From the NCBI GenBank assembly GCA_013423385.1, contig BLZA01000009.1, positions 186,001 to 250,000 of the forward strand: 64,000 nucleotides of DNA, read 5' to 3'. Every line of letters begins with the position of its first letter. Within the stretch, counting starts at the first letter, position 1. The notes beneath the pieces were generated by a model. That model was not told where the DNA came from. It searched no databases and saw nothing but the letters and a program-made list of their open reading frames with translations. This DNA is from Naganishia liquefaciens (taxonomy: Eukaryota; Basidiomycota; Tremellomycetes; Filobasidiales; Filobasidiaceae). Below are positions 1 to 13,100 of this stretch, one piece after another. Both the position numbers and the translations under genes were made by a program.

Positions 1-886
1 GAAAGGATGTTCGCTAAGAGCTTGATCGACCATAGAATAGCCCAGGCCACCATGTTGCGCATCGGCGACAAGTTGGCGGAAGAGTGTCTATCGATGACGC
101 GTGGTTGGTCACGAGTCGAATAGCGATTTCCAGAGAGCACGTACCAATATATACGCCCCATGGCTTGTCACCAATATCGTCCGATCCACTGGATCACTCG
201 CCAGCGGTAATATTGTGTCGTTCCACCATGCAAGGCACCGTTTCACAAAACTGACAACGGATTTCTTCAGCTTTTGTGCGATAGTTTCTCGCGACATTGA
301 CTCACTGTGGCGATGATTCGACACTCGGGGGAAGAGGTCGGGGAAAGGGACCAGTCTTGCCTGACAGCTCGCCCATATCCTGACATCGCAAAGCAATGTC
401 AGCCTTCAAGTTTTCTCAAACACAGCTTCTGACAATGCTAACCCTTTCGCGCAGTTCCTCCTGTTGCTGCATTACGACCTCATTTCCTTGCCGTACCAAG
501 ATGGCGAGAGCTGTCTTCAAGGCCGTTAGCTTCCTGCTCGCAATACATGGACCCGCTCGGCCTTGGGAGAAGCGAGGACACTCACATCGCTGGCACGATC
601 GCTATCCGAGCTGTAAGCCGCGTCGAAGCGAATCCCTTCTTCGTCTATCAGCCGCTGTGCCACAGTCTGGGCTTGTGCGAGACCGGTTGCGTTTAGTGGT
701 GTATTCAGATGGCCCTGATTGCAAAAGATTTGTCATTAGTGGCATTTGAAACCGGCAGGAGATAGCCTACCTGAACAACGCCGTACAGATTACTGGTGCA
801 GGAGAACCTTAGTGAGGTGAACTCTATATCAGAAGCCTGACTCACTGATCTGTCTGTCCATGACGCACAACATAAACTGTCAACAT
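1..886 (-). CDS. Histidine phosphatase / phosphoglycerate-mutase-like protein, 3' part beyond the window
   Basis: This gene codes for a histidine phosphatase superfamily enzyme (phosphoglycerate mutase / TIGAR-like fold) and runs off the left edge. The chosen start at 886 opens with MLTVYVVRHGQTD, placing the catalytic RHG at residues 8-10. The first donor lies just after it (exon 846-886). Splicing then gives GVVQGHLNTPLNATG and YSSDSDRASD, both typical of the family, followed by RERDMGELSG. The second catalytic histidine is in ILVTSHGAYI near 150-180. A further intron (88-144) joins to a tail reading FRQLVADAQHGG that is still open at base 1. One junction, near 324-351, needs either a 28-nt intron or a one-base shift in a C-run. 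The superfamily is clear, but the substrate (sugar phosphate or other) cannot be told from sequence. Confidence 0.8.
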
Positions 887-2139
887 TTTATACGCCCGAT
901 CTACGCCAACGGGTTTCCCTATGACTCGATTTTTGTAGAGTCTCGCGTTGCTTCTGTCGAAAGAGGGCTCCGAAGATCTTCCTTGTAGAATAAAAAAGGT
1001 ACTAAGCTGCGGAAGAGGTGGCCGAGAACGTCTTGGGTTTCAACGCACGATCTCCAGTTGAAGCAGCCTCAACATTTCTGGCGATCAGGCCGATTGAGTG
1101 CGATCGCTTCGGGCGTGACGTCAGCACTCACGCGACCGCGCAGCGAAGTGGATAGGGGGAACAGCTGGGGGAACTGAAAAGATGACTGAAGCCACTTTCG
1201 AGCCATCTCTATCTCACAGCCACGGTTGGCCTACTTGGCATAGAAGCAACTAAGATGGAAAACAGGCAGGAAATAGTCACGATCTTCAGTACTTGGCCGG
1301 TGTGTAGCCGGTCGCGCCTACAATATCAGATGATACACTGCCGAAGATCGAATTCTCGTTTCAGCGAGCAAGGGAAATATGTCCGTCCGAAATCTACCCA
1401 AACAGCCTTCTTTCCACGAGGCTTCCACTTGAGTTCACGCTTTCGAATTTCCCTTCCATCGCAATGCAAAGGATTCGCTCCTCGCTTCAGATGACCGTGA
1501 TCGATACACCTCTCAAGCGTTCCATTCCCCCTTGGCGGGATCGCCGACAGCAAGTATGTGCAGTTCAAGAGCGGCAAATCAGAAAATGCGTTTCAAATTC
1601 ACCTAGAGCAGGCCCGCTCAAGCGGCTTTCCCGAATGATACACTGTCAGCTTGCTTATCGATGTGAAGTTTTGTCGCTACCAAATGGTCAAGTCGGCCAT
1701 GTCGTGTGATGTAAACAGCCAACATCTCCGTCGATGTTCCAGTACACGTGAAGCGCTGTTCTGTGGCAGAAAGCGGTCGGAAGCTGGACTGAAGTTTCTG
1801 GCATTCTGTTACGGACCACGAGGAACTGAACATTTCGATAGGGCGGCAATACTGAGATACTACAACGAAAGCGAGCGAAAAGTGAGGTACATGGAGCCGC
1901 AAGATCTAGACAGCGCAGTTGATAGCGCAACTACGGGAGGTTTCAGGAGCTCAGTAAGGTAGCTCGTGATTCAGAACACGTCAGATCCATCACGTGACCT
2001 GTATGGCACTCCCGTCGACCCACCGATGACCAGAGTAAAGTCCTGATGGGAAGCTCGTGAAGACTAGGGCTAATGATTACATTGAGCGATTGCCGAGGCC
2101 TTGAAGTATCGCCAGCACCTACTCCTCACCTTCCCATAA
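887..2139. other. Intergenic region between divergent phosphatase and PIH1 genes
   Basis: About 1.25 kb separates two divergently transcribed genes and probably carries both promoters. Only short open frames occur, and none resembles a family I know. A plus-strand frame at 1651-1962 (about 100 residues) is the longest, but it has no recognisable motif. A CGCG-rich patch with a TGACGTCA palindrome lies near 1117-1145 and could be a regulatory site. I see no repeats or RNA gene here. Confidence 0.5.
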
Positions 2140-3442
2140 ATGCCGTTTCTTGACGTCCCTTCCGTCGGAGAATCCAGCTCGTCTGGGCAATCGAACTCGT
2201 TACCGCATCTCAAGCTCAAATCCAGTGATCCTGGGCCGGCAGCAGTACCAAGAAAGGGAGCAAGGTAAGGCTATACTGCCGTCGGAAGAAGAATTTGCTG
2301 ATGTTCCGAGGCAGACTGCAGCAGATTGAAATTGAACCAAAGGTAAGGCCTGAAACGCTTGGAAATCCACAGATGCTCAAGATCATTGTGTTGCAGGCGT
2401 CCTTCGTTATCAAGAGTCAATTGCAAACACCACATCATCTGACGGGAACACCACCACTCACGAAAGTCTTCATCAATGCCACGTACGCTAACGAAGTTCC
2501 CGAGCAACACGATGCGGAAAAGTTGCGAGGGATCGTGAATTGTGTTATCAGTGATGTTAGGGAAACAGCAGACAAAGGTAAGCTTTGTGGATTCGGCTAG
2601 GGAGGGTATGCAACTCATCCCCCGAATCAGCTGGCAAACCATCACTTGTTATCGATGCGACTCTGGCGCCATCGCTCGTTCAACAATGTAAACTTGACAA
2701 ATCTTACAAACAATGGCTGATACAGGTCATTCTGGAAAAGGTGGAAGAACGCATGGGAGTGGAGCTGAGCCGAAGTAAGCGTTCTCAATCAGTTTTCGAC
2801 CAGACCTAAGCCTCTACCAACAGACTACACTGAGCCGAATATCAAGTGTAAAGGACCTCTGGAGCCGAGGAAGGCCGTGATACCGATGGACGAGGAGACG
2901 TTCGAGCGCATAACAGCAGCAAAGGCGAAGGAGAAGGGCCTGGAGAGGATAAAGCTCCTGGATGACGACGAGGCACCGACAAAGGCCACAGCAAAGGAGG
3001 TTGCAGGACCCACGGCGCGAACGACGATACCACCAAAATCGATCTCGCAGAAATTAGCCACAACAGAACCGGTAGCGATGAAGCAGGAGGCTATGGTGCG
3101 CTCGCCCAAGCACGAATTTGAGATCATTCCAGCGCAGGACAAGAGTTCACGTGATGCTTTCGTTATGATCATAGCACTCCCGGAAGAAGTGAGTGTCATC
3201 GCATTGACCTGTCCGCTCTTACTGATAATACATGCCAGAGTGTATCACTAGACTCAGACATGACCGCCATTAATCTACAAGTAACGCCTGATCACCTCGA
3301 CTTCAAATCCAGGTTCTATTCGCTCTCAACGCCGCTACCCAGAGACATTGACGTGGACAGCGTGCTCAAGGGCGGTGATGCTGTGGAATGGAGTGTCGAG
3401 GATAAAGCTTTGCGCATAAGGGGTCTCCTCGAGCAGAGATGA
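2140..3442 (+). CDS. PIH1: PIH1 domain protein (R2TP/Hsp90 co-chaperone)
   Basis: This protein matches the PIH1/Nop17 family, which with Rvb1, Rvb2 and Tah1 forms the R2TP co-chaperone of Hsp90. The complex assembles snoRNPs, RNA polymerases and PIKK kinases. The start at 2140 (MPFLDVPSVG) leads by a short intron (from 2265) into RLQQIEIEPK. Further splices give SFVIKSQLQTP, then KVFINATYANEVP, KPSLVIDATLAPSLV, QVILEKVEERMGVELSR and NIKCKGPL, which is the order of the PIH1 domain. The C-terminal exon (about 3260-3442, IIALPEE to RIRGLLEQR) reads as a CS-like beta-sandwich with hydrophobic alternation. Five short introns are needed. The gene converges on POL1 with a gap of about 135 bp. The family assignment is strong. 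Orthology to yeast PIH1 rather than another PIH1D paralogue is inferred. Confidence 0.85.
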
Positions 3443-3577
3443 TTATGGTGACGACATTATTATCGTGTTATATACACACTTGCGGTAATACCTTGCGCTA
3501 CAAGTCTTCCCAAGGTTGGGATACACATCCAACCGTCAAAATCCGGTATACAACTAGAGAAGGCATCTGTCTAATAA

Positions 3578-6500
3578 TCACACTTGGAGCTTTTCCATAA
3601 AGCCGAATAGGGACTTCATGTCAATATAACGGCGTGCGCAGCGATCGAGGTATCCGTTGATCATGCCGTGGATCTGCTCGAAGGCGCTCTTGTTGTGCAA
3701 CGCCAAGGCCTGAGCCTCCTCTGTAGCGTCGGTCAGCCTTCTATTACTGTCACTTGTATTTCCGGACGACAAACCTGCTCTTGCTGTCCCTCTCGTCGCG
3801 GTAATCGCCTTCTCCATATCAAACAGATATGCGTAGTACAATAGCTGATTGTAGAGCTGCGAGTCGGTATACTGAGGAGCAGGCGCGTAAGCGGAGTCCA
3901 TTCAAGTCCGAACGCGGAGCCTACCTGAACGCGCATTTCACCCCGACAGTTGGACCGCGTAACGCATCGTTTGCCATAGACGCTCATGCTTCGAGTTTTA
4001 TCCCCGCAATCACTGCATGCCAGGGCAGCTTCGTAGTATTTGGAAACGTGAGCTCGAAGCTGCAACTCGACCTGTACATAGACGGATCCGGTGCTCTGAA
4101 CTTGTCCGCATGTGCAAGTGATGCCCTCGTTCTGGATGACGCCGGTCTACGTGAATAAGGAATAGGCGCTGAGGATACTTCAAAATCACCTAGAGGATTC
4201 CACTTACACTCTCCATGTCTTCTAGCAGTGGATTGAAAACAAAGACAGTCTTACATGTCCGACACCGCAAGGTCAAAGGATCGGATTCGCGGAATCGCTC
4301 TTTGTCCGAAATTTGTGAGGAGAACGTGAAGATCTCCTTTTCCTGGAATGATCCATTGCTGTTGTTTTGGAATCGCGTGGGATCCAGACCTACATCTCTA
4401 CGTCAGCGTTGATGAAAGTATCATCGGTCGCCGGACTCACCCAGACACTCTGCCAATCTTGCGCGGTCCGTCCCCTCGATGTCGTTACAAAGACGTTCGA
4501 TCGGTGGCAAAACTTGCTGTGAGAGGTAAAAGTCGAAGTCTGAAATACTAATTGAGCTCTGGGCACGTAGTCCGTATCGCTCTACTAACCGAGCTTCAAT
4601 TCCGAGTCAGGCTTCCTGAACTCGTCGGGATGGAACGCGCGGTCTGCTTGTGCTGATCGTGCGGTCTTGCCATCCGGACCAAGGCAGAACAAGTATGGTA
4701 CCACGTCTCCTGCTTTGAGCATTGTTCCTTTCTGTCTCATACGAAGGGCGACCTGTACGTGAGGTTGTGCGCCCTTGTCGGGATAGTCTTCTGGATTTTT
4801 ACCCAGTCTCTGTAAGAGTGGCAAACATCTCAGCGAGATGCCTCTTTTCATTTCGAGAGACTCACCTTGTGTACGATGAGATCATCCAGTTCCACGCGGC
4901 CCTCCCTCAAATCGTTGCCCATTGTGGTGAGATACTCGTGCACCTCATTCACCACTTCTTCAGTTGGCCGTCCCGAGAGGATGTGCTCCAGCACACGACT
5001 GCGCAAAGGCGCCGGTAAGCGGCCTCCTTACCATGAAAGTCGGGGCAGAACGTACCTGGATATGTTTTTTGAGAGTTTACAATACTCTCGTCGGACCATA
5101 TCTAAACCCTTGATTTCGGTTTTGGCGGTGCCATCCTCGGATATTTTGACGGCAGCGTACTTCTTCTTTTGCAATAACAATACCCGTGCAAACACATTGT
5201 CGAGATCAATCTCGAGCAATCGGTATCTCTCGTTAACTTGGCGCTTGAAGTCGTTTGCAATTCTGATGGCCTCCTGGTAATTTGTCACATTTGAGTTGAC
5301 AAAGACCGAGTCGGTATCACCGTAGACAACCTGTTCCAATCTCTGTCAGAGTTCGGAGTGGAGATTGTGTTAGGTCACTCACATCCAGTGACAGCCCTTC
5401 GGCGAGTTCTTTCGTCTGCGTAAGGATCTCTCGACCCTTGAAAGTGGTCAAAGCTGCCAACGGCCTGGCGTAGAACCGCGAGCCAGCAAAACCCAAGCAA
5501 CCATACATGGAATTGGCTGTCAGCTTGAGCGCCTTTTGCTTGATATCCCACTTAAGACACATACAAAGTCAGGTTGAATGTCTATCATGCTAACCGAAGG
5601 CTGCTTACCTGTAGCATTTTGACTTGCCCAGCTGATTTGTCCTTCATGAGACTCTTGACTTGTTTTCGTCGATTGACCAGGGTAGCGATCAGTCGGGGCA
5701 GCACACCTTGAGGGACCTCGGATCCAGGCACCTCGGGAATTTCGTCGTCCACGGCCTTGGGAAAGGCTCGAGTCAATAATCGTTTTAAGTGTAGACGAGT
5801 CACTTACAGTCTCATCATCGTGACGATCGATGGTTGTGAAATCAATGTTGTACTCCTGAATGATACTGGGATATAACGAATTGAAATCCATGACCAAAAT
5901 GTACGTGTCCCATAAGCCTCGCTTGGGCTCGAAAACCAAACCGCCCTGATACTTTGCCCGTTTCTGCTCGGGAATGACTGTTCCGTCCTCGTCCTTATTG
6001 ACCTTCTTGGCCGAACGTGACGTGGGCTTGCCCTCTCCCTTGTCGGGACAAATGTACTTGAGTCGATGGAATTCGTGCAGCAGAATGTACTCATTTCGCT
6101 CCGCTCGGGCACCGGTCAAGGTTCGATTCCTGAAGATCTGTCAGTGTCTGCCTTCCAGAACGCCAGTCAACCTACTCACCAAGAGTTTCCTGCCAGATTC
6201 GTCAATTGCTTAGTCAATGGCAGATACTGAACCTTTGAAGCGATCGCCATCTGAGCATAGGCATCCATCTGAAGGTGGCGGATGAAATGCAGCAATCGGT
6301 CTGGTGTCACGGCAAAGCTGTCGAAGAATCCAGCTGTATCATCAGGGTCGATTTCCTCTCTGTTGAAGCCCAGTTGATTCTGGCACATCTCTGTCAATGA
6401 CCAGGTGACGGAGTCGATCATGCCCTGGAGTGCGGAAAATCAGCAAATCGCTCCAAGAGCGAACGAGTCCCCATAACATACTTTGGCACCATCGCCGGAC

Positions 6501-9212
6501 AGATCTGCAATCAGACGGCCGGCCGCCAATTTGGCATTGGAGACCCAGTGCTTTGCTATGGTCAAATTCTTCCTTCTAAATCGACCGATTCTTGACCAAT
6601 GATCCACCTTGAGCTCTTTCATTCGTTGCAGCAAGACCTCGAATGTCGAGCCAAAGAATTCGTGCCCGACAATGACATCGGGATCCGTTTTCGTAAAGAT
6701 GTTAAGCACGTAGTTAAGCATTTCCCGTTCCCCTCCGGCGGTGGTCATCTGCCGCTCATTTCGGCATCGCTGTTCAAAGTTGGGTGGGAACTTGCCGCCG
6801 AGCGGTCTAACAACGGTAAAAGGTGTATGATAAACCTTTTCAGGCGGCGTTGGGTCGTCAATGTTATAAGTCTCCCACACCGATGTGGTGATGGCCAAGA
6901 TCTCCTGGTTGTTCGCTTCATGATTGACGATCGTTCGCACGGCAAGACTCATGACAGTCAAGGGCGGGATATCCTTTGGCGCATTTTGATCGGTCTCCGG
7001 GAATGGATTCACGTTCTTGGGGTCATCCACTTTGACTTCGAGACGACACCATGAGGACTGCCAGATTCGGTAATTAGCGAGGGATGGCGTTGACGTGGCT
7101 GTGCACTTACCGGATCGACAGTTTTCCGAATACAGTCTTTGATTTCCAGCCAACATGGGCCCATGATCTTCCTCTTGAGGACCAGCAGCTCGAAAGCGCT
7201 CGTTCCCGTACCAAAGATCTTGCTGAAGGTAGCTCCCTCGGTGTTGGCAGGCAGAGCCGGTTCTGCGTGATTCAAGATCAATTCGAGTCACTCCAGGCAG
7301 CACATGTCCGTCACTCACGGTCAAACCCATAGATGACCTTGTACCACTCGTTCTCGCCTCGAGGTACATCCGGCAGCTCAAAGGCGTACTTTCGAAGAAC
7401 CTTCTTGACACCAAACACGCCCTTGATATCGTGCTGTCTTCGTATTGAGTCCAGTTCACTGTGTACATCGGACATGGAAATCTGTTCATCTTCGTCTCCA
7501 TCTAGGGATGCAATTGAAATTGGCGCAATTTCGGCGAATTGAAGCATGCTCTCCTTACCTTGACGATGCACTCGGGGCAGAACGAAAAGATTCCTCTCGA
7601 TGCCGTGAACGCTGACACAGCAACTTACGTACTTCCCGGTCAACTTGTCGAGCGTTTTGCCGATGAGGTGAACGATGCCATTGGTCTCCAGGTAATCCAG
7701 CCAGTATATTCGAAGAGTGCGTGGCCTTTGCTTGGCCTCTTCTTCTTCCTGCTGCATCTTGCTAAGACGACCCTTTGTCGGTTTGATATCGTCGTCGACA
7801 CTGATCTCTTGCCCATTCTCGTCCAATAACGGCTCAAAGGCATCCACACGGATCCTCGGGACATACTGCTTGGCGGCTGCCTGGTTTTCCGTGAATGGCG
7901 TACCCATGGGTTCTTCTTCTGCCTGACCAGCATTCAGGGTATTCATCATCGCCATCAGATTCTTGCGCCGCGCAGCCGCTCCCGGGTTCCCCTTCTTCGC
8001 AGCGCCGTTCGCGGCAGGCTGAATCGACTCGTCTTCCTTCACCTTGTCTGCCGATTCTTCGGCTTCCTTGTGAGCTCGTGCTTGCGCATCCAATTGTGCT
8101 TGTTTGGCTGCCGAGACGGATTTGGAGTTGACCAGGTTACGCCGAGACTTTGCCGCGGGAGCGGGCATGCTTGTACCGTTCGTGTCCTTCTTGACGCCCT
8201 TGCGCATAGCCGCGAGCAACCGCTCCTTGGCAGAGGATTGATTCAAACGCGAACCCGCACCGGAGGTGCCGTTCGATTGAAACTCATCCGTGTCCTCGGG
8301 CTCCGACTTGACCTTGACCTCCGACTCGTCGTCCACCTCCATACTTTCATCGACATAGTCCGGAATCAAGTTATCCGCAAACGAGACCCCTCGAGGTGTG
8401 TCGTCGACGTTCTCTTCATACTTGAATCGTGCCAGCCTAGGCTTCTTTGCAGAATCCGGTGCACGCGAATCCGGGGGAAAGCTCATACGCTTCTCCTCGA
8501 CTTCGAAGCCGAATCCATCCGCATCGGAGCTGGCCATAGCCATGGTATCTTCGCTACCCAAACCCGAGCCGGAGGTATAAGCGTAATCCGGAGATGATTT
8601 CCGTTTCCGACGGGTAGATGACGTTAAAGAAGGAGGAGAGGATGTGATTGCGTTTGTCATGGAGGAATCGATGCCAGAAAGAAGATTTGCCAGAAAGTCC
8701 TGCTCCTTTGCTTCGGAGACTTGTGGTCTATACGCTGCCACTTTGATAGGCTGGGTTATGGGGGCCTTCGTCTTCGCGTTGGCCTTTGTCGGCTTGCTCG
8801 CCATTTTGGCAGTCTTTGCCGGGCGACCTCCTGCGCAGAATCAATCAGCATCTAGAACAGTGAAGGCTGACGCAACGAACCTCTGCGCTTGGTATTCTCC
8901 TCCTCGCTGTCGCTATACCTTTCCTCGTCCCAATCGTCCATACCGTTGTCCTGATAACCTCCTCCATCGTCATCCTCGATGAAGTCATCCTTTGCCAGCC
9001 GATCTCCGACGATCTGCTTGTACTGATCCTCGGTCACCGAGTCATAGATTTCTGCATCTTGAGGCTGTAAAGGTCCTGGATCAGTTATAGGTCGCTGGAA
9101 GGGGGCGGAAAATACAAACCTTGTATTGCTTGATGCGTGACGCGCCTCCACGAGCCGCTTTCAATGCCGCAAACTTGTCGACCTTACTTTCGCCGGATCT
9201 CCTGGAGCTCAT
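3578..9212 (-). CDS. POL1: DNA polymerase alpha catalytic subunit
   Basis: This is the catalytic subunit of the DNA polymerase alpha-primase complex, which extends RNA primers at replication origins and Okazaki fragments in the nucleus. It is spread over many exons. The start at 9212 gives [19 protein letters not shown], followed by the conserved acidic N-terminal helix region ([17 protein letters not shown]). The inactive exonuclease region reads [17 protein letters not shown]-family motif A is [16 protein letters not shown] (about 5890), motif B is [13 protein letters not shown] (about 5490) and motif C is [12 protein letters not shown] (about 5310). The C-terminus carries the cysteine-rich zinc modules ([12 protein letters not shown], and TCTCGQ earlier) and [14 protein letters not shown], the region that binds the B subunit. 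All polymerase motifs are intact. An ACGCGT box lies about 130 bp upstream of the start. Confidence 0.97.
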
Positions 9213-9334
9213 CTTGCCGACATGCAGCGGTCGTATGGAGTGAAAAACCTGTGACGCCAAACCTTGTAGGATGAGGTTTTGGTTGGATATCACGCCCGCC
9301 GCGTTTGCGAGACGCGATCTTCGGAATCTCGAGA

Positions 9335-9346
9335 GACGCGACGCGT
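9335..9346. promoter_or_regulatory. MCB-like box upstream of POL1
   Basis: The run GACGCGACGCGT lies 123-134 bp upstream of the POL1 start codon. Its last six bases (9341-9346) are the MluI cell-cycle box ACGCGT, which MBF-type factors bind in fungi to switch on replication genes at G1/S. The same 11 bases GACGCGACGCG recur upstream of DCC1 at 24757-24767. Function is inferred from position and motif only. Confidence 0.55.
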
Positions 9347-10151
9347 TTCAATCGGGCGTGTTCCCGTTCGCGGATAATGATGCAAAGGCACATGAAGGAT
9401 AAAGTCTTGCTGGGGGGCCGAAACCCGTACCCTTCGACCGTCCTGTAGGCCTTGCTCGAGAAGGGACAATGCTCGTTGAAAGTCGGTATATCATCTTCAA
9501 GTGCCGCAAATATCTCCTATAGAGCGAGGCAATCCAGACAATGACAGTTCGATGGTAATCCAGATGGTGCGCGCCACAGTAATGAAGCTTGAATACTCGC
9601 AGACTAGCATTAGTACTGTGGCTTGTCCTTTTCTTCTCAAAGACGAACGAGAATTTAGTAACAATCGCCATCAAGCCAAGCCGTAGTGGCTGCCGCCATT
9701 GGTGATAAGCCAATCCTCCCAAACTGACCGGCACGTCGGATGACAGGAAGTCCCCGAGCGGTCTCAAGCTCCACCTAATATAGCTATTCTTTACCCTCGA
9801 CAGCGCAAGGTCCTATATAGCTATTGAGTCGGCACGGATCCAAAGAGATCGCAGCATATCAAGCAGAAAATCATGTGTAATATAAACATGCACCCGGGAC
9901 ATAGCCAGAAAATCAACGTTAAAAACCGCGTCACTGGGGACGGCTACAATTGACGGCGGGGGCCCATCACCAGGATGAGGCGCACCCACACATCTTATAC
10001 ATAAGTGAAGAGACATCTCGCAAAGCCGAGGTCGACAAGATGAGCTGAATGAATGTCGAATGGGTAATGATGGATATCGCGTGGTACGAAAAATGTCCTT
10101 GAAAACCCTTGCCGCCTGTGGCCCTGCCGCTGCGCCCGTGTCCCTGATACT
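9347..10151. other. Intergenic region between the mucin 3' end and the POL1 promoter
   Basis: About 0.8 kb lies between the stop of the Msb2-like gene and the POL1 promoter box. It contains a minus-strand open frame of about 139 codons (9348-9767) with no recognisable motif and one partial echo, the repeated tatagctatt string near 9780-9825. I see no supported gene here. It is probably the mucin 3' UTR plus the POL1 upstream region. Confidence 0.45.
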
Positions 10152-13100
10152 TCACCGGTGTTCTGTAAACTCGAGCGAATTCGCCTGCAACGTCGGCTGC
10201 CCGATCTGATTCTTGCGGATCGGCTTGTGCGCCGGCGTGTGAGATCGGCGCCAGGTCGACAAGGTCGGAATCGGCCCGTGATCGAGGTAGGACCGGTGAG
10301 CTGTGTCGGCGAACGGGTTCTGCAGCTGGGTCATCTGCGGTCCCGTGGAACCGTAATCGCTGCGGCGATGGTTATTAGAGTGGCTATGGCTATCGCTCGA
10401 TCGGATCCACGAGCTGAAGCCGGTTGAGAGACGATCTTGACGCGCCTGATCGCGCGGTTCGGTGACCCAGGACTGTCGCTGCATCGTACTTTGGGAGCGA
10501 TGTCGTGCACGCGGTTCATTCTCAGCCGGGTCGGCGTAGAACGATGAAGGTCGAGCGTCGATTTCGCTCGGCGCCAGCGAACTAGCGCGGGAGTGCCGTC
10601 TGCTTTGCGGAATGTACATGGTGTTGACACCGCCACCCATGAAACTCGCATGATCTGACATTCTTTTGTGCACATTGGCGTCGTGATTGCGCTTGACCCG
10701 TCGGTAGATCCAAAAGATGAGCGCGATCCACAATGCGCCTCCGACACCGACGCAAACACCAATGATGATGTCGCGGTGCGACTTGGATTTGGATCCCGAT
10801 GCGGCGGATCCAGGAGAAGATGCACTCGTCTCAGGTGCGGCGGAACCGGTAATCGGGAACGAAGAATCGATCTGTGCGGCAAGTTGTCCCGTAATCCCAG
10901 CTTGTCGATACAGCGGACTCGAAGGTGTCTTGATATAAGCCGTCAAGTCAGAAACAAGGCTGCTAGGAATGTATCCAAGCCACTTGGTGAGAAGCTCTGT
11001 GCTTTCGCCTTGCATCGCGGCAGGCGAGTAGGCCTGTAATGCATAGGTCGTGACGTTGTTTTCTGGGATCAGGCGTTAGCTAAGCGTTTGCTTTATCGTC
11101 TAGCAACTCACGTTCAATGCCAAGCGCATTGGCAATCATGATGGGGAAATTGATGAACAGTTGGCTGGTGGCATCCGAGTTGTTGACCTTTTATTGGAGT
11201 TAGTAGCCGCTCACTATCTCTCGAAACGCAAGGACTTACGACAAAGTCCCAAGGATAATTGTCCGCATTCAGAAGGATGCTTATCAATGCCGGCAGGTCC
11301 GTTTTCTCTTCCGCACTCTTGGCACCAGCCGCACCTGATGTCGCGGCAGGCGAGTTGTACGGGACGATGATCGTCGGGATGTTAGCAGCCACTGTCGCAG
11401 TCGAAGGCATGACCACGCTTGTCTCTGTAATTTCCGTTATAGACTCGGTGACTTCATAGTCTTCGCTAGAAGAGGAAGTCGGCACCGAAGTATAGGTCGC
11501 GTGAACGAGATACGTCTGGGTTGGAATGTAAGCTTCCTCCGAGGTAGTGCTGGCGCTGTACCAAGAATCGGAAGACGTTTCAGACGCCCACTGGAAGCTC
11601 GAGCTGTCTGTCGCCTCAGATGTCGGCGTCGCGGTTGGCATTAGCATATCGCTTGTCGTGGCGTTGACACCTGCACTGATGGATTCAGAAACCGACGAGG
11701 ACGGTACAACCGATTCGATTCCAGTTGACGTGGTATTGGCAGCCTGGGTTGGTGTTGCCAAATCGGTAGAGGTGAAAGCCTCGGTAATGCTAGGCGTCGC
11801 GGACTCTACATGCGTTGCGCTCGCGGTTGCTACCGCAGTCGGTTCGCTGATTTCCTCGGTGGTCGTGCTGCTTGCTTCCGTTCCCGACGCCGTGCTTGAA
11901 GCCTCAGAAGTGAAGATGGCCGACGCCGACTCGCTCGAGGTCGGTGATTGCGATGACGCGAATGCCGTCTCGGTCGAAGAGGGCGAGGTAGGCGGTGTTG
12001 ATGGGGTCTCTGATGCGCTCGACGCGCTCTCCATCAAGAATGCTGATGTCGTACTCGCGTCAGGCATCTGAGAAGATATGACCTCGGAGACGGCACCGGA
12101 AGACATGGCGTCGGAGGCGAATGCGTTAGATGTGGAAGTGGCTTCGGCCGTATTGGTGGTAAGGGTCGGCTCCGCCGCCAACGTCGTGGTCGGAGACTCG
12201 CTGCTGAACGGGGGACTCCATTGGGTGCTCGTCACAGGGCCAGCATTCGTGCTAGTCGCTAGCGTTTGAGAAGAGGTCTCCGGGAACATGTTTTCCGTCT
12301 CCGATAACGTAGCGGAAGCACCTGAGTTTGAGGGTTCGACAGCGCTGGCAGACAAACCACTCGTCGAAGGGATGTCGGTGGTGCTGGGAACCTCGGAAGG
12401 CAGACCACTGGTGGCAGAATTCTCGATCGCGCTGCTCGCCGCCGTTGGAGAAGGAACACCTAGAGTCGTCGCCTCGCTTGCCGAGACAGTCACCGGAGTA
12501 GCGGCAGACGTTTCTTCAGCAGGACTAGTAGTGGGCAAAACGCTCGCTTCCGTCGTGGAGTCTACAGTTGAACTGGTCGCTTCTGGTTGGATCGAGGTCG
12601 CAGAGAAGATAGTCTCGGATTCAGACGTCGTGACAGGAGCTTCAAGCTCAGTTGACGTTGACGTGGGTGTTTGCAAACCTTCCTTGTTGGTCGTCGTCGA
12701 CGCGCCATTCTGCACATCTGTTGCTGACGGAGATTGACTGCTGGCTGACGCCAATACTTGACTTGACGTGGATGCTATGGATCCGTCAGTTGTAATCTCG
12801 GTCAGAGTACTGGCAGGTACTGCTGTTGGCGAAGGCTCATCTGTGCTTGATGATGAAAAGGTGGGAGCACCAGTTGAAGATGGGAAGTTCGATTCCGTTG
12901 GTCCGGTTGTTTCGGCGATGGTGGTAGGTGTCTCGGAAGTCGAAGAGCCATCGATAACTGGTGTGTGAAGGTAAGCAAAAAAGAGCAAAGGAATAGACAG
13001 GAGACGTACCGCTCGAGCTCGTCGCGCCCGGCAGCGTGCTGTCAGTGCTTGACTCATTAATACCCCTGGTAGAGCCCTCGCTCTCCGTTGTTGACGCAGC

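Noticed and set aside
780-830. Histidine phosphatase as a pseudogene lacking the RHG motif
   Set aside because: A further upstream exon (846-886) with MLTVYVVRHGQTD and a good intron supplies the motif, so the gene start is intact.
11547-12968. Long Val/Ala-rich plus-strand frames
   Set aside because: They are the antisense of the Ser/Thr-rich codons of the Msb2-like gene; the minus frame has the signal peptide, membrane helix and splice sites.
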